Shown here: piece after piece, positions 1-7,274 of the stretch
How the letters are laid out: each line of letters opens with the position of its first letter
How positions within the stretch are numbered: the stretch's first letter is position 1
Assembly: GCA_964591255.1 (NCBI GenBank)
Contig: CAZQAA010000170.1
Span: 1-22,298, forward strand
Direction: 5' to 3'
From: CAZQAA01 sp964591255
GTDB lineage: Bacteria > Desulfobacterota > DSM-4660 > Desulfatiglandales > Desulfatiglandaceae
DNA length: 22,298 nt
Notes under the pieces: model-generated
What the model was told of the DNA's origin: nothing
What the model saw: the letters and a program-made list of their open reading frames with translations, nothing else
Database searches by the model: none
Translations under genes and position numbers: made by a program

Positions 1-588
1 CTGATAGAGAGGGAAATCTCAACAGAGTTTTATAAAAAACAGGTGTTGTCCTTAGCATTGTATAGACCGGACTTTACCACCATATCCAGGGTCTGTGATG
101 CTATTAACAGGGTCATACCAGAGTGTTTAGCCCGGACTATGGATGCAGGAACTGTCCAGATAAAGGTCCCTGAGGGATATCTTGGGCGTACCGTAGAATT
201 GGTTACAGTGATCGAGGGGCTGGATGTTGTCCCCGATTCGGTTGCCAAAGTAGTACTGAATGAGCGGACAGGGACAGTAATCATCGGTAAGGATGTCAGG
301 ATTTCCACCATCGCTATAGCACACGGGAATCTTAGCATCGAGATCAAGGAGACACCAAATATCTCACAACCTCTTCCCTTTTCTGAGGGCGAAACCGTTG
401 TAGTTCCGGAAACAGAAACCTCCATTAAGGAGGGGAACAGTGGTCTCTTTTTAGTAGAACCTGGAGTAAGTATTGGCGAGATGGTAAGGGCACTCAATGC
501 ATTGGGAGTATCGCCCCGGGATCTTATCACAATTTTCCAAACCTTAAAGGCTGCCGGGGCGCTGCAGGCCCAGTTGGAGATAATATGA
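1..588 (+). CDS. flgI: Flagellar P-ring protein FlgI, C-terminal part
   Basis: The gene runs off the left edge; the frame is open from base 1, so only about 195 C-terminal residues are present against a usual family length of about 370. FlgI is exported to the periplasm and polymerises into the P ring around the flagellar rod in the peptidoglycan layer. The visible part carries FlgI-like stretches: an internal VVLNERTGTVIIG segment, then a C-terminal GLFLVEPGVSIGEMVRALNAL-type region ending in a helix of the form LITIFQTLKAAGALQAQLEII. The following order flgJ-flgM-flgN-flgK-flgL supports the call. The stop codon overlaps the flgJ start (ATGA), suggesting translational coupling. The GTG at 43 is an internal codon, not the start. 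Confidence 0.96.
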   Translation: MIEREISTEFYKKQVLSLALYRPDFTTISRVCDAINRVIPECLARTMDAGTVQIKVPEGYLGRTVELVTVIEGLDVVPDSVAKVVLNERTGTVIIGKDVRISTIAIAHGNLSIEIKETPNISQPLPFSEGETVVVPETETSIKEGNSGLFLVEPGVSIGEMVRALNALGVSPRDLITIFQTLKAAGALQAQLEII

Positions 589-968
589 TGATAACGATCC
601 AATCCTTTTCACCAGTTATGCCCCATAAGTCCATGGATGTAGCCACAACTCAACCAGATGAAGAAAAAGGCTCCCGACAACAATTAAAGAGGGCCTGCTC
701 AGAACTTGAATCGGTCTTCATCTACTATCTGCTAAAAGAAATGCGGGCAACCATACCAAAATCTGATTTCCTAGGTGGGGGCTATTCTGAGGAGATGTAT
801 ACTTCCATGTTAGACCTTCAACTCTCAAGGGAAATTGCATCAAAAAAAGGGATAGGCCTGTCATCCGCCCTGCTTAATCAGTTAAGCATGGAACATATTG
901 ACAAAAACAGTGTAAAAGAGAAAAAGGACGCAGATTTTGATAAAGTTTCTCATCTCTTGTACCGATAA
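585..968 (+). CDS. flgJ: Flagellar rod-binding protein FlgJ, N-terminal-domain-only form
   Basis: A 127-residue protein matching the rod-binding domain of FlgJ: a helix of the form LESVFIYYLLKEMRATIP, a GGGYSEEMYTSMLD segment and a closing GIGLSSALLNQL. In enterobacteria FlgJ also has a C-terminal muramidase domain that opens peptidoglycan for the rod. That domain is absent here, as in many Desulfobacterota, so wall opening would need a separate enzyme. The first ATG overlaps the flgI stop; a second ATG at 588 is an equally possible start. The protein is expected to act in the periplasm as a rod-assembly cap or chaperone. Confidence 0.9.
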   Translation: MMITIQSFSPVMPHKSMDVATTQPDEEKGSRQQLKRACSELESVFIYYLLKEMRATIPKSDFLGGGYSEEMYTSMLDLQLSREIASKKGIGLSSALLNQLSMEHIDKNSVKEKKDADFDKVSHLLYR

Positions 969-1039
969 AAGACATATGCAATACTATCGTAACATAGAGA
1001 CGAGCAGATGGGTATGTTTTAAAAAGGAGGTCTAATCAG

Positions 1040-1348
1040 ATGAAAATTGACGGGAAAAACCCTTTTGTCAGTTTAGATGCATATATTAAAAACGTCAAAG
1101 ATGACAAAAAGGTTGATGCCTCAGATGGACAAGATTCCAAAAAGAATACCAAGGGGGATGAAGTCGTATTATCTCCCATGGCAAAAGAGATCCAAGAGGC
1201 GAAAAAAATTATAGATTCCATGCCGGACATAAGGGAAGAGAAAGTAGCCCGGTTAAAAGAGCAGATTCAGAATGGTACTTATCAAGTGGACGGGGAAAAA
1301 ATCGCAGGAAAGATGATATTGGGATCTCTCCTCAAGGATTTGACATAA
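1040..1348 (+). CDS. flgM: Anti-sigma-28 factor FlgM
   Basis: A 102-residue, highly charged protein with a disordered-looking lysine/aspartate-rich N-terminal half. Its C-terminal helices (around residues 63-100, with KVARLKEQIQNGTYQVDGEKIA) are the usual FlgM sigma-binding segment. FlgM holds sigma-28 (FliA) inactive until the hook-basal body is complete and FlgM is exported. The start is fixed by a strong AGGAGG at 1025-1030. The gene lies 71 nt after flgJ and 54 nt before flgN, the usual neighbourhood. I see no convincing sigma-28 promoter directly upstream, so it is probably co-transcribed with flgI and flgJ. Confidence 0.88.
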   Translation: MKIDGKNPFVSLDAYIKNVKDDKKVDASDGQDSKKNTKGDEVVLSPMAKEIQEAKKIIDSMPDIREEKVARLKEQIQNGTYQVDGEKIAGKMILGSLLKDLT

Positions 1349-1402
1349 TTATAATACAATGTACGCAAATACCTGGCGGCATACATGAAGGCTTTTATTT
1401 AA

Positions 1403-1903
1403 ATGAATAAGCTGATGGAAAATTTTTTGGGGGCACTTGAGGTAGAGACAGAACTTTACCGATCCTTGCTTTCAGTGGTGTTAAGAGAGAAAGAAGCCCT
1501 GTTAAATTCCCAACTCGAGGATCTAAACGAAGCAAGCAAGGAGAAAGAAAATCTGCTCCTGAAGATCCGTATACTGGAAGAGCAACGGATGCATATGTCA
1601 GACAAATTGGCCGATTTTTTTGGATGTCCAAGTCAGGATCTGACCCTGAAAAGGTTATCCCAATTGGTTGAGGAACCCTATTCAAAACGGCTGGAGGCCT
1701 GCAGATCAGAACTTTTAACGCTCATTAAGGATATGCAGGAGACAAATCTCGCTAATAAAACCATGATTGCACATTCCCTTGACCTGATCAAGGGTTCCAT
1801 AAGCCTGTTAGACGGTCTAATGGCCTCTAATAAGATTTACTATCCTACCGGTAGATTACAAAATAACAATTACGGCGGAAAGGTTTTTGCCGGCAAGATT
1901 TAA
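1403..1903 (+). CDS. flgN: FlgN-family flagellar export chaperone
   Basis: A 166-residue, almost wholly alpha-helical protein with coiled-coil character, including a heptad-rich stretch (about residues 30-65) with ENLLLKIRILEEQR. The middle and C-terminal helices with SLLDGLMAS are typical of the FlgN family. FlgN binds the C-terminal ends of FlgK and FlgL in the cytoplasm and delivers them to the export gate. Its placement immediately upstream of flgK and flgL is the main support, since the primary sequence of this family is weakly conserved. The ribosome binding site is weak (GAAGG at about 1387). Confidence 0.82.
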   Translation: MNKLMENFLGALEVETELYRSLLSVVLREKEALLNSQLEDLNEASKEKENLLLKIRILEEQRMHMSDKLADFFGCPSQDLTLKRLSQLVEEPYSKRLEACRSELLTLIKDMQETNLANKTMIAHSLDLIKGSISLLDGLMASNKIYYPTGRLQNNNYGGKVFAGKI

Positions 1904-1971
1904 AGGGCCTCAGGCCTATTAATCAGGAAAGGAAAGCAAAACATACAAACAATAAAGGGTGGCCGATAATT

Positions 1972-3360
1972 ATGTCAGGTATATTTGGAATTTTGAATAT
2001 GGGAAAGGGGGCGCTCCTTACCCAACAAAGGGCTCTTGACGTCACCGGGCATAATATCTCAAATGTCAATACCGACGGGTATTCACGACAAAATCTATTA
2101 ATGGGGACTAATCTTCCGATTTCAACCCGACCTGGACAGATTGGCACGGGCGTGCACGCCATGGAGGTCCGAAGAATTTATGACCGTTTTCTGGGACTTC
2201 AGATCAACAATGAAAATCAGGGATTGGGAAGGTGGGAGGCCCGGAAGAGTGCAATTGGGACAATAGAAACGATCCTGAACGAATCAAGTGGATCCGGATT
2301 GAATCAGGCCATGGGTGAATTTTGGAATGCCTGGCAAGATTTGGCCAATAATCCTTCAGGTCTCACGGAACGGTCCTATCTTCTGGAAAAAGGTGAACTG
2401 CTCGCTATGCGCTTTCAACAGGTCTACACGGATCTTGGACAAGTCCAGAAGGATGTAGACAACAATATCACAGGTACTATCCAGGAAATAAACAGGATCA
2501 CAGAGCAGATAGCCGACCTCAATCATAAGATAAGCGGGATTGAGGCAAATGGACAAAATGCAAATGATTATAGGGACAGTCGAGATCTCTTGGTAAAAGA
2601 ATTGTCATCACTTATGGATATCAGTACCTTTGAAGATGACACAGGCATGGTGAGCGTCATAACGGGTGGAGGAAGATCACTGGTGCAAGGAGATCATTAT
2701 CGAAGCCTGTCTACCGAGATCAATGTAGATGGTTTTCAAGACATTGTATGGCTCGATGGGTATGGAAATTCAGAGAATATAACTGAAGACATAACCGATG
2801 GAAAACTCTATGGATTACTTGAAGTAAGGGACAGCGATATTCCTGATTATCTCAGCGAACTTGATACCTTGGCTGCAAGGATAATCGAGGAAGTAAACAC
2901 TCTTCACTCAAGCGGATACGGCCTTGATGGAAATAATGGCCGGGATTTTTTTACAGGAACTTCTGCCGCAGATATAGGGATTAATTCCGCTATTCAATCG
3001 GATGTTAATCTGATTGCCGCGGCCCAAGATTCTGATGGACTACCGGGAGATAACACGATTGCCATTGCTATTGCCAATTTGCAAAATGAACTCACGATGA
3101 ATGGAAATACAGTCACATTTGATGGCTATTATAATTCCATTGTAAGCAAGGTTGGGAGTGAAGCCAAAACAGCCGAGACGAATTACGATCAACAGTCTAA
3201 AATGGTTACATATTTGGACAGCTATAGGGAATCGATTTCAGGGGTTTCCCTTGATGAGGAGATGGTCAATCTAGTCAAGTTCCAGCATGCCTACGAAGCC
3301 GCGGCCCAGTTGATCAGTACGGCTGATGAATTATTGGACACCGTGATTGGAATGGTATAA
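1972..3360 (+). CDS. flgK: Flagellar hook-associated protein 1 FlgK (HAP1)
   Basis: A 462-residue protein with the conserved FlgK N-terminus (FGILNMGKGALLTQQRAL, then the flagellar rod/hook motif HNISNVNTDGYSRQ). The conserved C-terminal helix contains SLDEEMVNLVKFQHAYEAAA followed by ISTADELLDTVIGM. The two ends form the D0/D1 coiled coil and the middle forms the exposed domains. FlgK is the first junction protein between hook and filament. At 462 residues it is shorter than the roughly 550 of Salmonella, with the loss in the variable centre. A GGGTGG lies about 10 nt before the ATG. It is followed 32 nt later by flgL. Confidence 0.97.
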   Translation: MSGIFGILNMGKGALLTQQRALDVTGHNISNVNTDGYSRQNLLMGTNLPISTRPGQIGTGVHAMEVRRIYDRFLGLQINNENQGLGRWEARKSAIGTIETILNESSGSGLNQAMGEFWNAWQDLANNPSGLTERSYLLEKGELLAMRFQQVYTDLGQVQKDVDNNITGTIQEINRITEQIADLNHKISGIEANGQNANDYRDSRDLLVKELSSLMDISTFEDDTGMVSVITGGGRSLVQGDHYRSLSTEINVDGFQDIVWLDGYGNSENITEDITDGKLYGLLEVRDSDIPDYLSELDTLAARIIEEVNTLHSSGYGLDGNNGRDFFTGTSAADIGINSAIQSDVNLIAAAQDSDGLPGDNTIAIAIANLQNELTMNGNTVTFDGYYNSIVSKVGSEAKTAETNYDQQSKMVTYLDSYRESISGVSLDEEMVNLVKFQHAYEAAAQLISTADELLDTVIGMV

Positions 3361-3392
3361 TTTGTTATAGCCTGTACAATAAGGGGGTTAAG

Positions 3393-4283
3393 ATGCGGGT
3401 AACCAACAAACTAATCACTGATGCCGTAACAAATAACCTGTTTAAAAATACCGAAAGACTACTTGAACTGGAAAACATGATCTCGTCAGGGAAACGGGTA
3501 AATAAACCATCGGATGATCCCATAGGTATGGCCAAAATTCTTGACTATCGTAAGACCCTGGCCTCTATTGACCAGTACAGTAAAAATATTGCACATGGTC
3601 AATCCTGGCTTGGGTTGACCGACACGACTTTGGACAGTATTAACACACTCCTTATTCAGGCAAAAGAAGTTGCGGAGTCTCAAGCCACTGAAACGGCTAC
3701 AGAGGAAACAAGACAAATTGCAGCCGGTGAGATAGAAAACATCTATGAGCAAATCGTGCAACTTGCAAATACCAAACTGGGAAACAGCTATATATTTGCC
3801 GGGCACAAGACCGGGACTTCCCCTTTTTATGAAGACACAGAGGCATATGCCACCTATCATGGTGATGACGGCGAAATCCGTATAATTACAGGCGAAGGTG
3901 TGGATATGCAAATCAATATTCCTGGAGATGAGGTGTTCCAGAATAGTGACGTAGATATCTTTGAGATGCTTAATCAACTCAAGACCGCTCTTGAAAATAA
4001 TAATACAGAGGGTATCTCTGATCAGATAGAACCCCTTGATGACGCCCTCGACCAGATACTCAATGCAAGGGGCAAGGTTGGAGCGAGACTTAATCGTCTG
4101 GAGACAACAGAAAAATACTGGTCCGACTTTAGCCTCAGAATTACTGAAATGCTGTCTGACATGGAAGATATTGATCTTGCCCAGGCAATGACACAACTGG
4201 TAAGTCAACAGACGGCCTATCAGGCTTCCTTGGAAACAACTAGCATGATAATCCAACCGAGTCTCATCAATTTCCTCCGATAG
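3393..4283 (+). CDS. flgL: Flagellar hook-associated protein 3 FlgL (HAP3)
   Basis: A 296-residue flagellin-like protein. The N-terminus shows the FlgL pattern (MRVTNKLITDAVTNNL, then ISSGKRVNKPSDDPIG) and the C-terminal helix ends in MTQLVSQQTAYQASLETTSMI. The middle contains the typical GNSYIFAGHKTGTSPF turn. FlgL assembles on FlgK as the second hook-filament junction protein. A GGGGG-type ribosome site lies 5-9 nt before the ATG. The stop codon is only 3 nt before the next gene. Confidence 0.96.
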   Translation: MRVTNKLITDAVTNNLFKNTERLLELENMISSGKRVNKPSDDPIGMAKILDYRKTLASIDQYSKNIAHGQSWLGLTDTTLDSINTLLIQAKEVAESQATETATEETRQIAAGEIENIYEQIVQLANTKLGNSYIFAGHKTGTSPFYEDTEAYATYHGDDGEIRIITGEGVDMQINIPGDEVFQNSDVDIFEMLNQLKTALENNNTEGISDQIEPLDDALDQILNARGKVGARLNRLETTEKYWSDFSLRITEMLSDMEDIDLAQAMTQLVSQQTAYQASLETTSMIIQPSLINFLR

Positions 4284-4286
4284 GAT

Positions 4287-4751
4287 ATGGGCAAGCTATT
4301 ATGCAGTGTTGTGATTTTTTCCCTGCTTGTCCTTAGCGCCGGAATATGCATCTCTCTTGAAGGTAAAGATATCGTAACCCTAAAAAAGGCCGGGCTGAGT
4401 GACGAAACCATACAGTTAATGGTAAGGGAAAAGACGGTTGAGACCTGTTCGTTTACGGTCCAAGAGATCCTTGATTTCAAAAAGGCCGGACTTAGCGATA
4501 AGACCATTCAGGTATTGATAAAAGACGGGGCTTTTGTTACAAGGAGAAAACCTATTATTTATGGAGAGGATACTAAACCCATCAGGTTTGTTACCAAAAA
4601 AGATATCATAGACCTAAAAAAGGCCGGGGTCAGTGATGAAATCATCCAGGCTATAATAATCTATGGTTCAAAGGATGCCGATGATGTAGATCGGGAAAAG
4701 GCCTGGAACATGTTACGAGATATGGATATATTGATAGATCGTCGCAAATAG
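4287..4751 (+). CDS. Exported small protein with three LKKAGLSDE-type helical repeats
   Basis: Unrecognised 154-residue protein. Residues 1-24 look like a signal peptide (MGK followed by a hydrophobic run), with no clear lipobox. The mature part holds three copies of a 20-residue helix-turn-helix unit at about residues 27-46, 59-78 and 105-124, with consensus DI-x2-LKKAGLSDE-x-IQ-x2-I. The second spacer is 26 residues and basic. It starts 3 nt after the flgL stop with almost no ribosome site of its own, so it is probably translated by coupling to flgL. In many relatives this position is taken by csrA or fliW. The context suggests a periplasmic or envelope role linked to flagella or expressed with them, but no function can be assigned. 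Confidence 0.75.
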   Translation: MGKLLCSVVIFSLLVLSAGICISLEGKDIVTLKKAGLSDETIQLMVREKTVETCSFTVQEILDFKKAGLSDKTIQVLIKDGAFVTRRKPIIYGEDTKPIRFVTKKDIIDLKKAGVSDEIIQAIIIYGSKDADDVDREKAWNMLRDMDILIDRRK

Positions 4752-4807
4752 AAATTGTTGCAAAGGGTTACAATCCATATCCTTATCTTTCCGCCAAACC
4801 TTGTCCC

Positions 4808-5737
4808 TTGAATAGATATCGTGATCTTAACAGTTATTTGAGAGAGATATTTGGAGAACGTGTCCATAAAATAGCCCTGGACGCTGGCCTCGGATGCCCC
4901 AACCGGGATGGAACTATTTCCAGTCACGGATGTACTTTTTGCAATTGGCTGGGTTCAGGGACAGGACAATTAATTAAAAATGGTTTTTCCATAGATCAAC
5001 AGATATATCAGGCACGCGAATTTATCCGAAAACGGTATCATGCCAGAAAATTCATAGCCTATTTCCAGTCATTTTCCAACACATATGCGCCCCTTCATAA
5101 ATTGAAAGATATATATGCCCAAGCACTGGCACATGATGACATGGTGGGACTGTCAGTAGCCACAAGGCCGGACTGTGTCAATTCGGATGTCCTGGATCTT
5201 ATAAGCTCATACAAGCAGGACTATCTTGTCTGGATCGAATATGGACTTCAATCGGCCCACAACATTACACTCATGCGGATCAATAGGGGCCATGATGTGG
5301 CCTGTTTTGAAAAGAGCGTCATTATGGCTGACAAATTTGGATTAAATATATGCGTCCACGTTATTCTGGGATTGCCAGGAGAGGATTGCAAAATGATGTT
5401 GCAAACAGCTCGTTTTTTGTCAACCCTCCCGATTCATGGCATAAAGATCCATCTGTTATATGTTGTAAAGAACACGCCCCTTGCTACATCGTTTCAAAAA
5501 GGGGAAATCAGATGCCTTGAAAGAGAAGAATACGTGGATTTAGTGGTACGTTTTTTGGAAATTCTTCCTCCTGAAATCATCATTCACAGGCTAACAGGGG
5601 ATCCAACAAAATCAGACCTTATAGCCCCCTTATGGGCAAATGAAAAATCAGCAAACCTGAAACTTATCCGGGAGACACTAAAAAAGAGACATACATGGCA
5701 AGGAAAATACTACAGGAAATCTACTGCTGGAAATTGA
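4808..5737 (+). CDS. TIGR01212/YhcC-family radical SAM protein
   Basis: A 309-residue radical SAM protein. The iron-sulfur ligands are C30, C42 and C45, in the spaced pattern CPNRDGT-x6-C-x2-C that distinguishes the TIGR01212 (E. coli YhcC) family from the classical CxxxCxxC. Further family landmarks are the SVATRPDC strand, the WIEYGLQSAH strand and the HVILGLPGED strand. The family's substrate is not firmly established. The only start that leaves the conserved N-terminus (RYRDLNSYLREIFG) intact is TTG at 4808, and it has no clear ribosome site, so the start is uncertain. The following Sec-alkyltransferase begins inside or 2 nt after this gene, so the two are very likely co-transcribed. Confidence 0.88.
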   Translation: MNRYRDLNSYLREIFGERVHKIALDAGLGCPNRDGTISSHGCTFCNWLGSGTGQLIKNGFSIDQQIYQAREFIRKRYHARKFIAYFQSFSNTYAPLHKLKDIYAQALAHDDMVGLSVATRPDCVNSDVLDLISSYKQDYLVWIEYGLQSAHNITLMRINRGHDVACFEKSVIMADKFGLNICVHVILGLPGEDCKMMLQTARFLSTLPIHGIKIHLLYVVKNTPLATSFQKGEIRCLEREEYVDLVVRFLEILPPEIIIHRLTGDPTKSDLIAPLWANEKSANLKLIRETLKKRHTWQGKYYRKSTAGN

Positions 5738-5739
5738 AT

Positions 5740-6234
5740 ATGGAGGATCTGGATATATATCTTGCATCTACAAAAGCGGGCGCCCTACAAATCGGCCTTT
5801 CCATAGGAAACCCCTGTGATTGCCTGACATATTTTGACAAATTCTTTCCAAATGCCACACTGATTAAAGACCGAAATCTGAATCGTTCACTCATGCTACG
5901 CATCAAGTCCTTGCTTTTCAACAGGCATTTTGCGGAAGACATCGAAACAGATATTGCCTGCTCATGTTTTCAATGGAGTGTCTTGAACGCTATAAAAAAA
6001 ATACCATTCGGAAAAACAAAAACTTATAAGGATGTGGCATATCTGATAGGAAGGCCTAAAGCAGCAAGAGCAGTCGGCCAAGCGCTGCATAAAAATCCCC
6101 TGCCTCTCATTTTTCCATGACATAGGGTGGTTGCCGCCGGGGGGCTCGGCGGATTTAGCGGTGGCCCTGCCGTAAAGAGATTCCTGCTTGATCACGAAAG
6201 GGCATTGGCTACTGCTTACAGGAAAAGGATTTGA
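5740..6234 (+). CDS. ogt: Probable selenocysteine-containing O6-alkylguanine-DNA alkyltransferase (Ogt/MGMT) with in-frame TGA at the active site
   Basis: The frame from ATG 5740 to TGA 6232-6234 encodes 164 residues if the TGA at 6118-6120 is read as selenocysteine (Sec127). The DNA-binding domain shows the family's landmarks in order: FQWSVLNAIKKIPFGKTKTY (Y96), arginine-finger region AARAVGQA (R110), hinge asparagine N119 in HKNP, then P-Sec-HRVV in place of PCHRV, GGLGGFSGG and LLDHE (E153). His128, Asn119 and Glu153 of the catalytic network are intact; only the alkyl-acceptor Cys is TGA. The 37 residues after the TGA continue the family without a shift, so a frameshift is excluded. The family transfers an alkyl group from O6-alkylguanine to the active-site residue in a suicide reaction. 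An alternative start at 5695 overlaps the radical SAM gene. Without Sec insertion the product would stop at 126 residues and be inactive. A nonsense mutation is the main alternative. Confidence 0.87.
6121..6171 (+). promoter_or_regulatory. Candidate bacterial SECIS element
   Basis: Directly after the TGA is a G+C-rich stretch with a strong hairpin. Bases 6134-6141 (CCGCCGGG) pair with 6145-6152 (CTCGGCGG), giving 8 pairs including one G-U, with loop GGG at 6142-6144. If only the lower five pairs form, the loop is 6139-6147 and starts with GG. The loop lies about 20 nt after the TGA. Bacterial SECIS elements are hairpins within the coding region just after UGA with a guanosine at the start of the apical loop, bound by SelB, so spacing and loop agree. 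Codon constraint (the Gly-rich segment) also favours G+C here, so the fold needs a proper test. Confidence 0.6.
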
Positions 6235-6242
6235 ACATGCGA

Positions 6243-7181
6243 TCAGATACTCTTCAAGAAATTTCTTAAGCTTTCCACCCCCTCTACGTTATAAGTTTTG
6301 ACCTTAGTATCCTTAGGCACAATTTTCTTCAGCAAACCCGCAAGAACTCTTTTTGGCCCCACTTCAACAAAGGTGTCCGTACCATCTTTCAGCATATTAA
6401 CTATGATATCATACCATTTAACCGGGCTTATAAGCTGTTTGGCCATAATATCTTTTATCTTTTCAGTATCTGTTTCGGTTCCGGCCGTGGCATTAAATAT
6501 GACCGATGCTGTTGGAAGAGAGAAAGGAATCCCGTCCATAAATTCCCTGAAATCAGGGACTGCCTTTTTCATGAGTTCACAGTGCCAGGCCCCGCTTACC
6601 TTCAGGGGGACCACCCTGCCCTTTTTCTGTTTTATCAGTTCCATCGCCTTTTTTACAGGTTCATCCTGTCCTGTAATTACAATCTGTTCGGCGGTATTGT
6701 GATTTGCTACAGCAAGAACTTTGCCATCGGCGGCTTCATCTACAATCCTGTACACCGTATCAATATCCATACCTATGACAGCAGCCATACTTCCGGGATT
6801 CGCCTCCGCCTCTCTCTGCATAAGCTCACCCCTTTTCTGGACCAAACGAAGGGCATCGTACCCCGTAATAACACCTGCAGATACCAGGGCGGAGTATTCC
6901 CCAAGACTATGACCAGCAACAACTTCCGCGGCTATGCCTGATTCGGTGAGGGCCCCCAGGCATGCAAGATTAACGGCCGTTACAGCTGGCTGGAGATTTA
7001 TCGTGAGTGTTAAATCGGCCATTGGTCCTTCGAAGCATAGCTTCGATATAGGCCTTTGACAGATTTCATCTGCCTGAGCAAAAACCTCCTTGGCAGACGT
7101 GAATTCATCTAAGAGATCTCGGCCCATGCCCACAAATTGTGAACCTTGGCCAGGAAATAAAAAGGCTGTTTTTCCCTGCAA
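6243..7181 (-). CDS. fabD: Malonyl-CoA:ACP transacylase FabD
   Basis: A 312-residue enzyme that loads malonyl units onto acyl carrier protein for fatty acid synthesis. Visible landmarks are the GQGSQ motif (11-15), the nucleophile in GHSLGEYSAL (Ser92), the substrate-carboxylate arginine R117 in QKRGELMQ, and the catalytic His200 in SGAWHCELMKKA. These fall at nearly the same positions as in E. coli FabD. The start is TTG, supported by a strong GGGAGGGG about 8 nt upstream. It is the last gene of the minus-strand run beginning at 8740 and ends 8 nt from the convergent Sec-alkyltransferase gene. No other fab gene lies beside it, which is unusual compared with fabH-fabD-fabG clusters. Confidence 0.97.
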   Translation of the reverse strand: MQGKTAFLFPGQGSQFVGMGRDLLDEFTSAKEVFAQADEICQRPISKLCFEGPMADLTLTINLQPAVTAVNLACLGALTESGIAAEVVAGHSLGEYSALVSAGVITGYDALRLVQKRGELMQREAEANPGSMAAVIGMDIDTVYRIVDEAADGKVLAVANHNTAEQIVITGQDEPVKKAMELIKQKKGRVVPLKVSGAWHCELMKKAVPDFREFMDGIPFSLPTASVIFNATAGTETDTEKIKDIMAKQLISPVKWYDIIVNMLKDGTDTFVEVGPKRVLAGLLKKIVPKDTKVKTYNVEGVESLRNFLKSI

Positions 7182-7274
7182 GCCAACCCCTCCCTGCGTA
7201 ATTTTTGATATCAGACCAATGGCTAAACAAAGTTAATTAACTATAATAAAATTTTCCGGCCTCTTTCCAGACTG

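Noticed and set aside
1339..1358. TTGACA and TATAAT-like boxes at the end of flgM as a promoter for flgN
   Set aside because: The boxes are only 4 nt apart; no -10 element occurs at the right distance from the TTGACA.
1908..1918. GGCC-TCA-GGCC hairpin after flgN as a terminator
   Set aside because: The stem is only about 4 bp with no T-tract, and it lies inside the flagellar operon.
1962..1969. Perfect sigma-28 -10 sequence GCCGATAA just before flgK
   Set aside because: It lies 2 nt before the flgK ATG, so transcription would start inside the start codon, and the -35 region (TACAAA at 1944-1949) is only a partial match at poor spacing. It probably reflects the ribosome-site region by chance.
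3486..4256. Long open frame of 256 codons on the minus strand within flgL
   Set aside because: It is antisense to a clearly recognised flgL, has no family-like sequence and no ribosome site; it is a shadow frame.
5695..6120. The alkyltransferase frame taken as a normal 141-residue gene ending at 6120
   Set aside because: It would lack the active-site residue and the C-terminal helix, both of which are encoded in the same frame right after the TGA.
6118..6234. Frameshift or disrupted pseudogene in ogt
   Set aside because: The sequence after the TGA continues the family in the same frame with conserved residues and a normal end, so no shift is needed. A point nonsense mutation stays possible but is less likely than Sec at this exact residue.
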